DNA of 36,308 nt from the NCBI GenBank assembly GCA_903860985.1, contig CAIOSO010000154.1:1-36308 (forward strand), written 5' to 3'. This stretch comes from an uncultured Flavobacteriales bacterium. Its GTDB lineage: Bacteria > Bacteroidota > Bacteroidia > Flavobacteriales_D > Crocinitomicaceae. Shown one piece after another: positions 16,191-23,713 of this stretch. Each line of letters starts with the position of its first letter. Positions within the stretch are counted from its first letter, which is position 1. The notes beneath the pieces were generated by a model that was not told where the DNA came from, did not search any database, and worked only from the letters and a program-made list of their open reading frames with translations. The position numbers were made by a program, and so were the translations under genes.

Positions 16191-17357
16191 TTAGTTTTTT
16201 GTGTTGGCATATTTGTGGACATCATTTGCATCAATCTCTTGATCGCAAAGAATAACCAAACGTTCTATAATATTTCGTAATTCACGGATATTCCCAGTCC
16301 AATCTAATTCCCTCAAGGCATTTAATGCACTTTCCGTTAAAACTTTACATGGAATCCCATGGTCTGAGCAAATGAGTTGAATGAAGTGGTTCGCTAAAAC
16401 AGGAATGTCTGATCTTCGTTCATTTAATGATGGAACATGGATTAAAATCACAGCAAGTCGATGGAACAAATCTTCGCGAAATCTTCCTTCAGCAATCTCT
16501 TTTCTCAAGTCCTTGTTCGTTGCCGCAATCACACGGCAATCCACTTTGACATCTTTTTCTCCGCCAACGCGTTGAATCACATTTTCTTGCAGTGCTCGCA
16601 GGACTTTCGCCTGTGCACTTAAGGACATATCCCCTATTTCATCTAAGAACAATGTTCCGCTCGAAGCCAATTCAAATTTTCCTTTTTTGTCCTTGATAGC
16701 AGAGGTAAACGCTCCTTTTTCATGTCCAAACAGTTCGCTTTCAATTAATTCCGAAGGAATTGCCGCACAATTCACTTCAATGTATGGCATTTTTGAACGA
16801 TTGGACAATTCGTGCAATGAACGCGCGACTAATTCTTTTCCCGTACCGTTTCCACCTGTAATCAATACACGTGCATCCGAAGGAGCCACTTTTTCAATCA
16901 TGGCTTTTATTTCCAGGATTTCCGGAGTTTCTCCAATAATGGAACTTCCTTTTATTTTCTTTACCGTCGTTTTGAGAATTTTTGTCTCCTGAACTAAAGA
17001 ATTTCGATCCTTTACATTTCGTAAAATGACGAGAATTCGATTCAAATCCAATGGTTTTTCAATGAAATCAAAAGCCCCTTTTTTTATTGCTTGAACAGCT
17101 GTTTCGAGGGAACCGTGTCCACTGATCATCACAATGGGAACCTCATTGCCTTCGTTTTGAATTTGGTCAAGCAATTCCATTCCATCCAACAAAGGCATTT
17201 TGATGTCGCAAAAAATGACATCCAAAGAATTGGAACGAATCATTTCCAATCCTTCCTTGCCATTTTCAGCTTCCAAAACTTGGCAATTTTCGTACTCCAA
17301 AATTTCTTTCAGTGCTCTGCGAATGGCACGTTCATCGTCGACAATGAGAACTTTCAT
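16191..17357 (-). CDS. NtrC-type sigma-54 response regulator lacking a DNA-binding domain
   Basis: The product has 388 residues. An N-terminal receiver domain has the phospho-acceptor D51 (FCDIKMP), D7/D8 and K101. A linker leads to an AAA+ sigma-54 activator domain with Walker A GGNGTGKE (168-175), Walker B LFLDE (236-240), arginine fingers RFREDLFHR (292-300) and a WTGNIREL sensor-2 block (353-360). The sigma-54 contact loop reads GAFTSA instead of GAFTGA. The protein ends about 30 residues after WTGNIREL, so the Fis-type helix-turn-helix is absent. It should act on sigma-54 RNA polymerase without binding its own DNA site. No histidine kinase is adjacent. It is in an operon with pcm, 3 nt downstream. 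Confidence 0.93.
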   Translation of the reverse strand: MKVLIVDDERAIRRALKEILEYENCQVLEAENGKEGLEMIRSNSLDVIFCDIKMPLLDGMELLDQIQNEGNEVPIVMISGHGSLETAVQAIKKGAFDFIEKPLDLNRILVILRNVKDRNSLVQETKILKTTVKKIKGSSIIGETPEILEIKAMIEKVAPSDARVLITGGNGTGKELVARSLHELSNRSKMPYIEVNCAAIPSELIESELFGHEKGAFTSAIKDKKGKFELASSGTLFLDEIGDMSLSAQAKVLRALQENVIQRVGGEKDVKVDCRVIAATNKDLRKEIAEGRFREDLFHRLAVILIHVPSLNERRSDIPVLANHFIQLICSDHGIPCKVLTESALNALRELDWTGNIRELRNIIERLVILCDQEIDANDVHKYANTKN

Positions 17358-17360
17358 AGG

Positions 17361-18017
17361 TTATTTTTTTACAGTTCGTTCCAACATGGGAACAAATTTA
17401 AAGGTGCCAAATTCTTCTTGAGAAAAGGACGTTTCGCTTAACTTGACAAGCTTCAGCATCTTTTGTTCCTTCCCTTCTCCTACTGGGATCACCATGATGC
17501 CATCCACTTTCAATTGCTTCAATAATTCTTGTGGAATCTCTGGAGCACCACAGGTGACTAATATTTTATCAAAGGGCGCATTTAAGGTGTTTCCTTTGTA
17601 TCCATCTCCAAAGAAAAGTTTTGGAGAATAATTCAAGTGATGAATGACGAATTTCGCCGCTAAATGCAAATCGCTGTGTCGTTCGATGGAAAACACTTTT
17701 GCGCCAAGCTCACACAGAATGGAGGTTTGAAATCCAGAACCTGTGCCAATTTCAAGGACCTTTTCTCCTTTTTGTAGTTCTAATAATTCCGTTTGAAAGG
17801 CAACAGTGTATGGGTGAGAAATGGTTTGACCTGATCCAATTTGAAAAGCCATATTGGAATAGGCTTGATCATCGAATGCTAAATCCAAAAAGAAATGCCT
17901 TGGAACAGCTTCGAAGGCCTCAAGAATGCGCTGGTCTCTAATTCCCATTTCAGAAAGTTCAAAAATCAACTGCTTGCGTTTCCCTTTGTGTTTAAATGTA
18001 TCTTTTAAATGCTGCAT
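17361..18017 (-). CDS. pcm: Protein-L-isoaspartate O-methyltransferase
   Basis: The product has 218 residues from the ATG at 18017, which lies 7 nt after the xth stop. A longer frame to 18131 would overlap xth and adds no conserved sequence. The SAM loop VLEIGTGSGFQ, the preceding GSGQTISHPYTVA motif and ILVTCGAPEIPQ are diagnostic for the PCMT family. It methylates isoaspartyl residues in aged proteins so that they can revert to aspartate. It sits between xth and the sigma-54 regulator with gaps of 7 and 3 nt, so all three are cotranscribed. Pairing a protein-repair and a DNA-repair enzyme suggests a stress or stationary-phase role, which is inference. Confidence 0.93.
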   Translation of the reverse strand: MQHLKDTFKHKGKRKQLIFELSEMGIRDQRILEAFEAVPRHFFLDLAFDDQAYSNMAFQIGSGQTISHPYTVAFQTELLELQKGEKVLEIGTGSGFQTSILCELGAKVFSIERHSDLHLAAKFVIHHLNYSPKLFFGDGYKGNTLNAPFDKILVTCGAPEIPQELLKQLKVDGIMVIPVGEGKEQKMLKLVKLSETSFSQEEFGTFKFVPMLERTVKK

Positions 18018-18024
18018 CGATGAG

Positions 18025-18783
18025 TTATAATTGTATTCCAACTGGACAATGATCCGAACCAAAAACATCGTTGAGAATGAAAGATTCTTTGACTTGCGGT
18101 AAAAAGGATTGGGATACGAGGAAATAATCAATCCGCCAGCCTACATTTTTTTCTCTTGCACCTGCACGGTAACTCCACCAAGAGTATTTCACTTGTTCTG
18201 GATTCAGGGCACGAAACGTATCTATCAATCCATTTTTAACAAATTGATTCATTCCATCGATTTCTTCTTGCATGTATCCTGCTGCCTTGTTGTAATTTTC
18301 TTTGGGACGAGCTAAGTCAATTGGTTGATGTGCGACATTAAAGTCACCACAGACAATGACTGGCTTCCGTGATTCTAGGTTTTTCAAATAAACAAGAAAT
18401 GCCGAATCCCATGATTGACGGTATCCCAATCGCAGTAATTCGCTTCCGGAATTCGGGACATAAACCGAAATGACAAAATAAGAATCAAATTCCGCACAGA
18501 CAACACGTCCCTCGGTGTCGTGCTCTGGAATTCCAATACCATATGTCACATTTATAGGTTGTGATTTCGAGAAAATCGCTGTCCCTGAATATCCTTTTCG
18601 CTCCGCTGAATTGGCAAATACGTGAAATCCGGTTAATCCTGCGCACGCATCCTGCACTTGTTCTGGTGTTGCTTTCGTTTCTTGCAAACAAATGACATCT
18701 GCATTTACGCGCTGCATGTCTGGAATAAAGGTTTTTCCAGCAACTGCTCGGATACCGTTCACATTAAAGGAAATAATTTTCAT
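18025..18783 (-). CDS. xth: Exodeoxyribonuclease III
   Basis: The product has 252 residues. It belongs to the endonuclease/exonuclease/phosphatase superfamily, with the ExoIII order of motifs: ISFNVNGIRA with N7, ICLQETK with the metal ligand E35, SVYVPNSG with the catalytic Tyr near 108, GDFNVAHQ, and the C-terminal GSDHCPV Asp-His pair. It nicks DNA at abasic sites and removes 3' blocks during base-excision repair. The ATG start is clear, with a TAAATTTG box about 40 nt upstream. It is the first gene of the xth-pcm-regulator operon. Confidence 0.95.
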   Translation of the reverse strand: MKIISFNVNGIRAVAGKTFIPDMQRVNADVICLQETKATPEQVQDACAGLTGFHVFANSAERKGYSGTAIFSKSQPINVTYGIGIPEHDTEGRVVCAEFDSYFVISVYVPNSGSELLRLGYRQSWDSAFLVYLKNLESRKPVIVCGDFNVAHQPIDLARPKENYNKAAGYMQEEIDGMNQFVKNGLIDTFRALNPEQVKYSWWSYRAGAREKNVGWRIDYFLVSQSFLPQVKESFILNDVFGSDHCPVGIQL

Positions 18784-18823
18784 GGGTCGATTTGATTAAA
18801 AAACACATCGCAGTGCGAAGATT

Positions 18824-18831
18824 CAAATTTA
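18824..18831 (-). promoter_or_regulatory. Bacteroidota -7 box (TAAATTTG) for the xth operon
   Basis: This is a full TAnnTTTG match on the minus strand, 40 nt before the xth ATG, sitting just before the stop of the upstream porin gene. Confidence 0.45.
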
Positions 18832-18832
18832 A

Positions 18833-19828
18833 TCAGAATTTAAGCTGAAAAAACAGAAATTGATAAGGTTCGAACGCTTTTTTTTCAGAATGAAAGCAAC
18901 GAAATTCTGTTCCAATGTTCATCACATCAGTTAATGCATAATTTACGCCTAGACTTTCTGATGCTAATTTGTCCCTTGAAAGTTGAATCATACTTGGGTC
19001 ACTGAAATATTCAAGGCGTCCATAGACCCTTGTTTTCACTTTAACTAAACAGGATAATTGCCCATTAATTTGCCACCAATTACGCGAGAAATTCATTCCT
19101 TGTGTACCAATGAATGCACAACTTTGCATGGTCCATTTTCCGCGTGAATACTGAATATTCCACTCACTCAACATACGTGTTTGCAGTTCTTTTGCAAGCA
19201 AAGGCTTTTCCCTTCCCACGTAAGTTGACCAATTCACTTTCCACTTTCCTTTTTTAAATTCCACCAAAGAACCAAAAGAAGGCGAAAACTGACTGTAATT
19301 CATTTTTTGCCAACCATTCATGGCAAAGAGGGAAATATTCAAATTGCTAGATAAGGTTCGTTGGTATTTTAATCCGCTAATGTAATATGGTACATATTCC
19401 GGTGCCAAACTTCTCGAATAGCTCAATTGATCTCCACTCTTTGGCGTTTCTTGCGTATATGGAGAACTAAAAACTCCTGCAGCAATGCTCGAAGAATTGA
19501 ATTTTCGTTGAACATACGCTTCGTAAATCCATCGTTTGTACTTCTTTTCAGCGGCATAATTTTGACTCATGTACGTTCCTAACGCAGGGGAAAGAGCATA
19601 TTTCCATTTGGTACTCTCCCAAGTAAATTCCATGACATTCAAATTAATGTGAAAAGCGTTCAAATTGGCGGAGGAAACCAGATAGGGTATTTTTCCAATT
19701 TCATTCGATTTTCCAAGTGTGGAATACCCATCAATCAATCCATGTAATTGAAAACGCAAAGTGTCTTTTTCTGCAGTATATCCTTTGAAAAAAAGCACGA
19801 ATGATCCAATGAGAAATAAAAACTTCAT
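18833..19828 (-). CDS. Outer-membrane beta-barrel protein, porin-like (BBP2-type)
   Basis: The product has 331 residues. A signal peptide (about 1-18, ending near GYTA) precedes a region of alternating polar and aromatic residues, and the protein ends in phenylalanine (FQLKF), the usual outer-membrane barrel signal. Blocks such as LHGLIDGYS, the AGVFSSPYTQETPKSGD segment and repeated W/Y-rich strands resemble the beta-barrel porin-2 family common in Bacteroidota. A transported substrate cannot be inferred. It is the third gene of an operon with the GIN-domain lipoprotein and PagL-like genes, starting 1 nt after the upstream stop. Confidence 0.7.
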   Translation of the reverse strand: MKFLFLIGSFVLFFKGYTAEKDTLRFQLHGLIDGYSTLGKSNEIGKIPYLVSSANLNAFHINLNVMEFTWESTKWKYALSPALGTYMSQNYAAEKKYKRWIYEAYVQRKFNSSSIAAGVFSSPYTQETPKSGDQLSYSRSLAPEYVPYYISGLKYQRTLSSNLNISLFAMNGWQKMNYSQFSPSFGSLVEFKKGKWKVNWSTYVGREKPLLAKELQTRMLSEWNIQYSRGKWTMQSCAFIGTQGMNFSRNWWQINGQLSCLVKVKTRVYGRLEYFSDPSMIQLSRDKLASESLGVNYALTDVMNIGTEFRCFHSEKKAFEPYQFLFFQLKF

Positions 19829-19829
19829 G

Positions 19830-20573
19830 TTATTGATGAATTAAGTCTCCAGTACCGTAACGCATTTTTTGAATCAACGATGGCAATCCTTGATACATGA
19901 CATTTCCAGAACTAGACAACTCAGCTTTTATTTTGACATTCTGTGCATCCAAGTACGATGTTCCATTCGAAGCATACATCACGGCAATGGAATCAGTCAC
20001 TTTCAATTCCCGCGTGTCAAAAGTTCCATACCCATCGATGTCCAAGCGTAAATATTTACAAATTCCATCTATCGAAATATTAGAGAATCCATGAGGATTT
20101 ACCACATTGATCACATTGGCGTGAATCCGAAGATCTAAATCCCCTGCTCCATCGTTCATCATGACATCCAAATAATCCGCTTGAATGGTGTCCATCGAAA
20201 GCAATAATTCAGAACCCCAATAGATCAATTTCGTTAACGATTTAAAGTGAATGGTGATTTTTACATCGCCTGTTTTGTAACGCAAGTAGGCGCATTTGTT
20301 TTGATTCCAAATTTCTAGTTTCCCATCCACAACGGACCAATCGATGAAATTTTGCAGGTTTTCCCCGGCCTCTATTTCCAAAAAATCCAAAGAATCTTGG
20401 ACCAATTCAATGTTTAAACGCTGATGTAACTCAATGGATTGAAATGATGGCATGGATACATAAGTTGTCAACAGCTTACCGGTTCCTTTCCAACAGGATC
20501 GATTTTCAGGTTTTTTACAAGACGTGATTTGTATAAACAGCAGCAACAAGAATCCGATTTTCAGCAACTTCAT
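19830..20573 (-). CDS. GIN-domain (DUF2807) lipoprotein
   Basis: The product has 247 residues. A lipoprotein signal ends at ITSC, with C19 lipidated. The rest is a right-handed beta-helix-like domain of the DUF2807/head GIN type: SFQSIELHQRLNIELVQ at the start, short parallel strands, then repeated G-rich turns (NDGAGDLDL, DGYGTFDT, SSSGNVMYQG). The family is very common in Bacteroidota and its role is unknown; it has been called a putative adhesin. Its start overlaps the stop of the PagL-like gene (ATGA), so the two are translationally coupled. Confidence 0.85.
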   Translation of the reverse strand: MKLLKIGFLLLLFIQITSCKKPENRSCWKGTGKLLTTYVSMPSFQSIELHQRLNIELVQDSLDFLEIEAGENLQNFIDWSVVDGKLEIWNQNKCAYLRYKTGDVKITIHFKSLTKLIYWGSELLLSMDTIQADYLDVMMNDGAGDLDLRIHANVINVVNPHGFSNISIDGICKYLRLDIDGYGTFDTRELKVTDSIAVMYASNGTSYLDAQNVKIKAELSSSGNVMYQGLPSLIQKMRYGTGDLIHQ

Positions 20574-21646
20574 TTCTTTTGTCTATTAAAGTGATACGAA
20601 AGTCCAAATTCCAAATAATCCGCTTTCGCATAATGGGTTTTCAATCCAAAGAACGCACTCATGGATTTTGATACATAATAGCGACAACCCAAACGAATGT
20701 AAAGCGGTCCTTCCGCACGATAACGATCACGAATATAGACCCCAAGTCCATAAACGAAATTGAAACGATTTAAAGGCAGTAAATAGGCGGCGGATATCCC
20801 GAGTTGCAGAATATCCAACTGGGATTTTGCTACCATTGGTTCATAATTGAGCAAAGCCTGCTTCGAGATGATATCTAGATTCAACTCAAATCCTGATTTC
20901 GGACTAAAATAATTGCGAAGTGAAAGAGACCCAGCATATACCGGATATTTTTTTCCACCAATGGGCATTGTTTCTTTAAATGAAAGCATTCCATTTATAC
21001 TTGGTTGCCAATGCTTGTATGTATAGAATATTTCCATTGGCTTGATCTTGTTCGTTTTCTCTGGAAGAAAATGTTGGAATCCAATGGAGACATATGGTAA
21101 ATTAATCCCCAGATTAGGTACTTTGAAAGCGCCATTGCTGAAATGTGTCATATCCAGAGCAAAGGTAATTGCTGATTGCTTAAATGAAAAAGTTTGCTTC
21201 AAGGCAAAGCACATCATCGCATTTAATCGGGAACCGATTGCCACATTTTTCGGATTGGAAATAGGATCATATGGACGATTGGTGTATCCGCATCCGGTAC
21301 CAAATTTCCAGTCCATGCGGTAGTTCTTGCATTTAACCAAAGGCATTTCAGCAAACCCATAGAGTCCAATAAAGCGTCCAAGTACTTCATTATTACCGAC
21401 AGAGCCAATGAACAATGTTCCTCCGACAAGCGGTTGACGATAGTAAGAATGCCAAGATTGTTCACCTGAAAGTTTTTTAACATAGGAGAGTTCCGTAGCA
21501 AATGCTCCATGCTGAGCCAAATGCGCCATTCCGGCATGATGAGCTGCGAGGAATCCAACTTTCTCACGGACTTCAAATCCCGTTTGAGCATAGTTGATGT
21601 TCGTTACAAGGAAACAAATACAAAAAAGAAGGACACTTTTTTTCAT
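20570..21646 (-). CDS. PagL-like acyloxyacyl hydrolase / lipid A 3-O-deacylase
   Basis: The product has 358 residues. The signal peptide (1-20) ends NYA-Q. The barrel-like body contains DMTHFSNGAFKVPNLGIN (about 165-182), which matches the catalytic HxSN block of PagL: H168 and S170 would form the active site in the outer-membrane barrel. PagL removes an acyl chain from lipid A. The protein is about twice the size of Pseudomonas PagL, as is usual for Bacteroidota homologues, so its substrate may differ. It is the first gene of a three-gene envelope operon. A TAATTTTG box ends 4 nt before the ATG. It is divergent from mazG with 51 bp between the start codons. Confidence 0.8.
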   Translation of the reverse strand: MKKSVLLFCICFLVTNINYAQTGFEVREKVGFLAAHHAGMAHLAQHGAFATELSYVKKLSGEQSWHSYYRQPLVGGTLFIGSVGNNEVLGRFIGLYGFAEMPLVKCKNYRMDWKFGTGCGYTNRPYDPISNPKNVAIGSRLNAMMCFALKQTFSFKQSAITFALDMTHFSNGAFKVPNLGINLPYVSIGFQHFLPEKTNKIKPMEIFYTYKHWQPSINGMLSFKETMPIGGKKYPVYAGSLSLRNYFSPKSGFELNLDIISKQALLNYEPMVAKSQLDILQLGISAAYLLPLNRFNFVYGLGVYIRDRYRAEGPLYIRLGCRYYVSKSMSAFFGLKTHYAKADYLEFGLSYHFNRQKK

Positions 21647-21650
21647 AAAC

Positions 21651-21658
21651 CAAAATTA
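21651..21658 (-). promoter_or_regulatory. Bacteroidota -7 box (TAATTTTG) for the PagL-like operon
   Basis: This is a full TAnnTTTG match ending 4 nt before the ATG at 21646. It mirrors the mazG box in the same 51-bp spacer, so the two promoters must overlap. Confidence 0.5.
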
Positions 21659-21685
21659 ATCAATTCTTGGATGTCAGAATAACTT

Positions 21686-21693
21686 TAACTTTG
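21686..21693 (+). promoter_or_regulatory. Bacteroidota -7 box (TAACTTTG) for mazG
   Basis: This is a full TAnnTTTG match ending 4 nt before the mazG ATG. No good -33 element is seen at 19 nt. Confidence 0.5.
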
Positions 21694-21697
21694 CTTT

Positions 21698-22471
21698 ATG
21701 GATGCTAGACTCGTTGCGTTTGAACGCTTATTAAAAATAATGGATGACTTAAGGGAAAAATGTCCTTGGGATCAGAAACAAACCTTCGAAACCTTGCGCA
21801 ATTTAACGATTGAAGAAACCTATGAGTTAACCGATGCCATTACGAAAAATGACCTAAAGGAAATCGAGGGAGAAATCGGGGATTTATTTCTTCATTTGGT
21901 GTTTTATTGCAAATTAGGTGATGAACAAGGTCAATTTGACGTGACTTCGGTATTAAACGCCATTTGTGAAAAGTTGATTTACCGTCACCCACATATCTAT
22001 GGTGATGTGACCGTTTCAGGAGAAGAAGAAGTCAAGGCAAACTGGGAGAAACTCAAACTCAAAGCGGGAAAAAAATCTGTTTTGGAAGGTGTTCCCTCAT
22101 CATTACCGGCACTTGTAAAGGCGACGCGCATTCAAGAAAAGGCAAAAGGAATTGGCTTTGAATGGGAACACCGTCAGGATGTGTGGAAAAAAGTGGAGGA
22201 AGAAATGCAAGAACTTCACGTTGAAGTGGAAGCAAACTCGGAACACATCGAAGAAGAATTTGGTGATGTCTTGTTCTCTTTGGTTAACTATGCACGATTC
22301 ATTGGCATTTCACCTGAAAATGCACTTGCACAAACCAATCAAAAATTCATTCAACGCTTTCAACTGATGGAAAACTTGATTCAAGAGGAAGGAATGGACA
22401 TTCGAAATATGAACCTAAACCAATTGGATACGTTTTGGGACCAAGCAAAACTTAAATTGAAAAAATCATGA
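21698..22471 (+). CDS. mazG: Nucleoside triphosphate pyrophosphohydrolase MazG
   Basis: The product has 257 residues, the full two-domain length. Each half carries the metal-binding Glu-rich helices: the N-terminal half has CPWDQKQTFETLRN, EETYEL and EGEIGDLFLHL; the C-terminal half has EEMQELHVEV and EEFGDVLFSLVN. The linker GVPSSLPALVKATRIQEKAKGIGFEW is a MazG signature. It hydrolyses NTPs and dNTPs to monophosphates plus pyrophosphate, removing damaged nucleotides, and in E. coli also affects ppGpp. Its stop overlaps the next start (ATGA), so it is coupled to the MscS-like gene. Confidence 0.95.
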   Translation: MDARLVAFERLLKIMDDLREKCPWDQKQTFETLRNLTIEETYELTDAITKNDLKEIEGEIGDLFLHLVFYCKLGDEQGQFDVTSVLNAICEKLIYRHPHIYGDVTVSGEEEVKANWEKLKLKAGKKSVLEGVPSSLPALVKATRIQEKAKGIGFEWEHRQDVWKKVEEEMQELHVEVEANSEHIEEEFGDVLFSLVNYARFIGISPENALAQTNQKFIQRFQLMENLIQEEGMDIRNMNLNQLDTFWDQAKLKLKKS

Positions 22472-22962
22472 ATCAACTAGATTTTCAACTTTTAGAAACA
22501 GTCATATTACTTGCAGTATCGCTGTTAATAAAAATCTTAGCGACAAAATCGGTGAATCGGTTTTTGGCGCATTTCGACTTCGACTTAAAACGAAAACGAA
22601 TTACCGTGCGCATTATCAACTTGTTCCTTTGGATTTTTATAGCCATTGTGCTGGCGGGTATTTGGAACATCAACAAGGAAGGACTAGTGGTGTTTATTAC
22701 TTCTATAATTACCGTAATGGGTGTAGCATTTTTTGCTCAGTGGTCCATTCTATCGAATATTACGGCAAGCTTGATTCTATTTTTTAATCATCCGATGAAA
22801 ATTGGAGAGACCATTTGCATTTTGGACAAAGAGTACGACATCGAAGGCGAATTAATGGATATCAGCTTTTTCTTTATGTACATTAAGACGAAAGAAAATC
22901 ATTTGATCACCATTCCAACTTCTGTGGTGCTGTCAAAAACGATTATCCGAAAGAAATTATAA
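22468..22962 (+). CDS. Short MscS-like mechanosensitive channel protein
   Basis: The product has 164 residues. Three hydrophobic segments (about 8-26, 48-68 and 72-100) precede a small beta region. The third segment runs into FFAQWSILSNITASLILFFNHPMKIGE, which matches the pore helix TM3 and following loop of MscS. The IEGELMDISFFFMYIKT and LITIPTSVVLSKTI strands resemble the beta domain. The usual alpha/beta C-terminal domain is missing, but short forms are common in Bacteroidota, so it is not necessarily truncated. It is coupled to mazG by a 4-nt overlap and its stop overlaps the stop of the convergent antitoxin gene by 6 bp. Confidence 0.8.
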   Translation: MNQLDFQLLETVILLAVSLLIKILATKSVNRFLAHFDFDLKRKRITVRIINLFLWIFIAIVLAGIWNINKEGLVVFITSIITVMGVAFFAQWSILSNITASLILFFNHPMKIGETICILDKEYDIEGELMDISFFFMYIKTKENHLITIPTSVVLSKTIIRKKL

Positions 22963-23259
22963 ACGAATGGATAACTCAAGTTGTCCGCCTAAACCAAGCT
23001 CCACAATTTTTTTCAAGGTGGAAAAACGTACCTCTTTCATGTCGTTTTCCAATTTTGAAATATAGGATTTTGTGGTACCCACTTTGGTAGCTAATTGTTC
23101 TTGAGTCATCCCTTTCTCTAATCTTGCACGTTGAATCATTGCTCCTAAACGAAATTCTTGATAACCTTTTTCTAGGACATCCCGCGCTTCGGAACCTTTG
23201 GGGCCATAATGCTTGTCTTTGAACTGATCTAATGTCAGTAATTTACTTGTTGTTTTCAT
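22957..23259 (-). CDS. higA: HigA-type antitoxin, XRE-family helix-turn-helix
   Basis: The product has 100 residues. An N-terminal arm of about 35 residues precedes an XRE helix-turn-helix (about 37-85): LGAMIQRARLEKGMTQEQLA, then VGTTKSYISKLENDMKEVR and LKKIVELGLGGQLEL. In this family the antitoxin binds the toxin and represses the operon. The order toxin-then-antitoxin fits HigBA. The ATG at 23259 lies 17 nt inside the end of the toxin frame, so translation is coupled in an intact module. The antitoxin is intact although the toxin frame is not. Confidence 0.9.
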   Translation of the reverse strand: MKTTSKLLTLDQFKDKHYGPKGSEARDVLEKGYQEFRLGAMIQRARLEKGMTQEQLATKVGTTKSYISKLENDMKEVRFSTLKKIVELGLGGQLELSIRL

Positions 23260-23592
23260 ACTCCTTTTTTAATTGAATGGCACGTTTGATTTCTCTTCGT
23301 GGCAGCTTTTGTGTTTTCTTTTGAAATGCATTGATTAAAACAACCAATTGACCATCATCAAAAAACAAAAAATCCGAAAAATATCTCCACCGTTTTGAAT
23401 GCGTATTTCATACAAACCATCTGTTCCCTGAATATGCTTTAGGTATTGGGCTGGTATCACGGGTAACTCTTGTAGCAACTCGAGGGTCCAAATGATTTTC
23501 TCCTTTACTTTAGGCTTCTGTTGAACAAAAAAATCTTCAAAATACGATTCAAAAAAGAGGATGTCTCTTAACTTCTCTCCCACTTTCTCCAT
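23243..23592 (-). pseudogene. higB: HigB/RelE-type toxin gene split by one frameshift
   Basis: Read without a shift, the ATG at 23592 gives 85 residues that end abruptly (LMMVNWLF, stop at 23335). A -1 shift at the run of six T residues (minus strand, 23365-23360) restores a 116-residue protein: residues 1-77, then FDDGQLVVLINAFQ...KKTQKLPRREIKRA...KKEYENNK, ending at 23243. That second part matches the C-terminal pattern of Gp49/HigB toxins (F-KKTQKTP-EI), which are ribosome-associated mRNA nucleases in characterised members. The shift site T TTT TTG is a canonical -1 slippery heptamer in the correct phase. It may be an inactivating deletion, a sequencing error in a homopolymer or programmed frameshifting. 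An in-frame TTG 12 nt upstream is an alternative start. Confidence 0.85.
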
Positions 23593-23593
23593 A

Positions 23594-23601
23594 CAAAAAT
23601 A
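23594..23601 (-). promoter_or_regulatory. Bacteroidota -7 box (TATTTTTG) before the toxin gene
   Basis: This is a full TAnnTTTG match, one base before the ATG at 23592. A GTTG lies 20 nt upstream. Two direct repeats of ACTAA (23616-23620 and 23605-23609, minus strand) sit between them and could be part of an antitoxin operator. The gap of 1 nt is too short for a normal start, so the assignment is uncertain. Confidence 0.35.
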
Positions 23602-23713
23602 CAATTAGTTTCACTTTAGTACAACTTTTTACGTATTTTTTTTACATATTCAATTTTTTAGGAATAAAATGAATAACGCAGAATTGGAAATTTATTGTGT
23701 GAAGGACCCTATA

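Noticed and set aside
21223..21591. Open frame of 122 codons inside the PagL-like gene
   Set aside because: It is an alternative frame on the same strand within a gene that has a signal peptide and catalytic motif in its own frame.
23325..23358. Stem downstream of the toxin slippery site as a frameshift stimulator
   Set aside because: ATTGGTT/AATCAAT is AU-rich with a G-U pair and a long 10-nt spacer; it is too weak to count as evidence for programmed frameshifting.
23335..23604. Intact 89-residue toxin from a TTG start
   Set aside because: The last eight residues (LMMVNWLF) match no toxin C-terminus, while a -1 shift restores the family pattern. The ATG four codons in is the better start.
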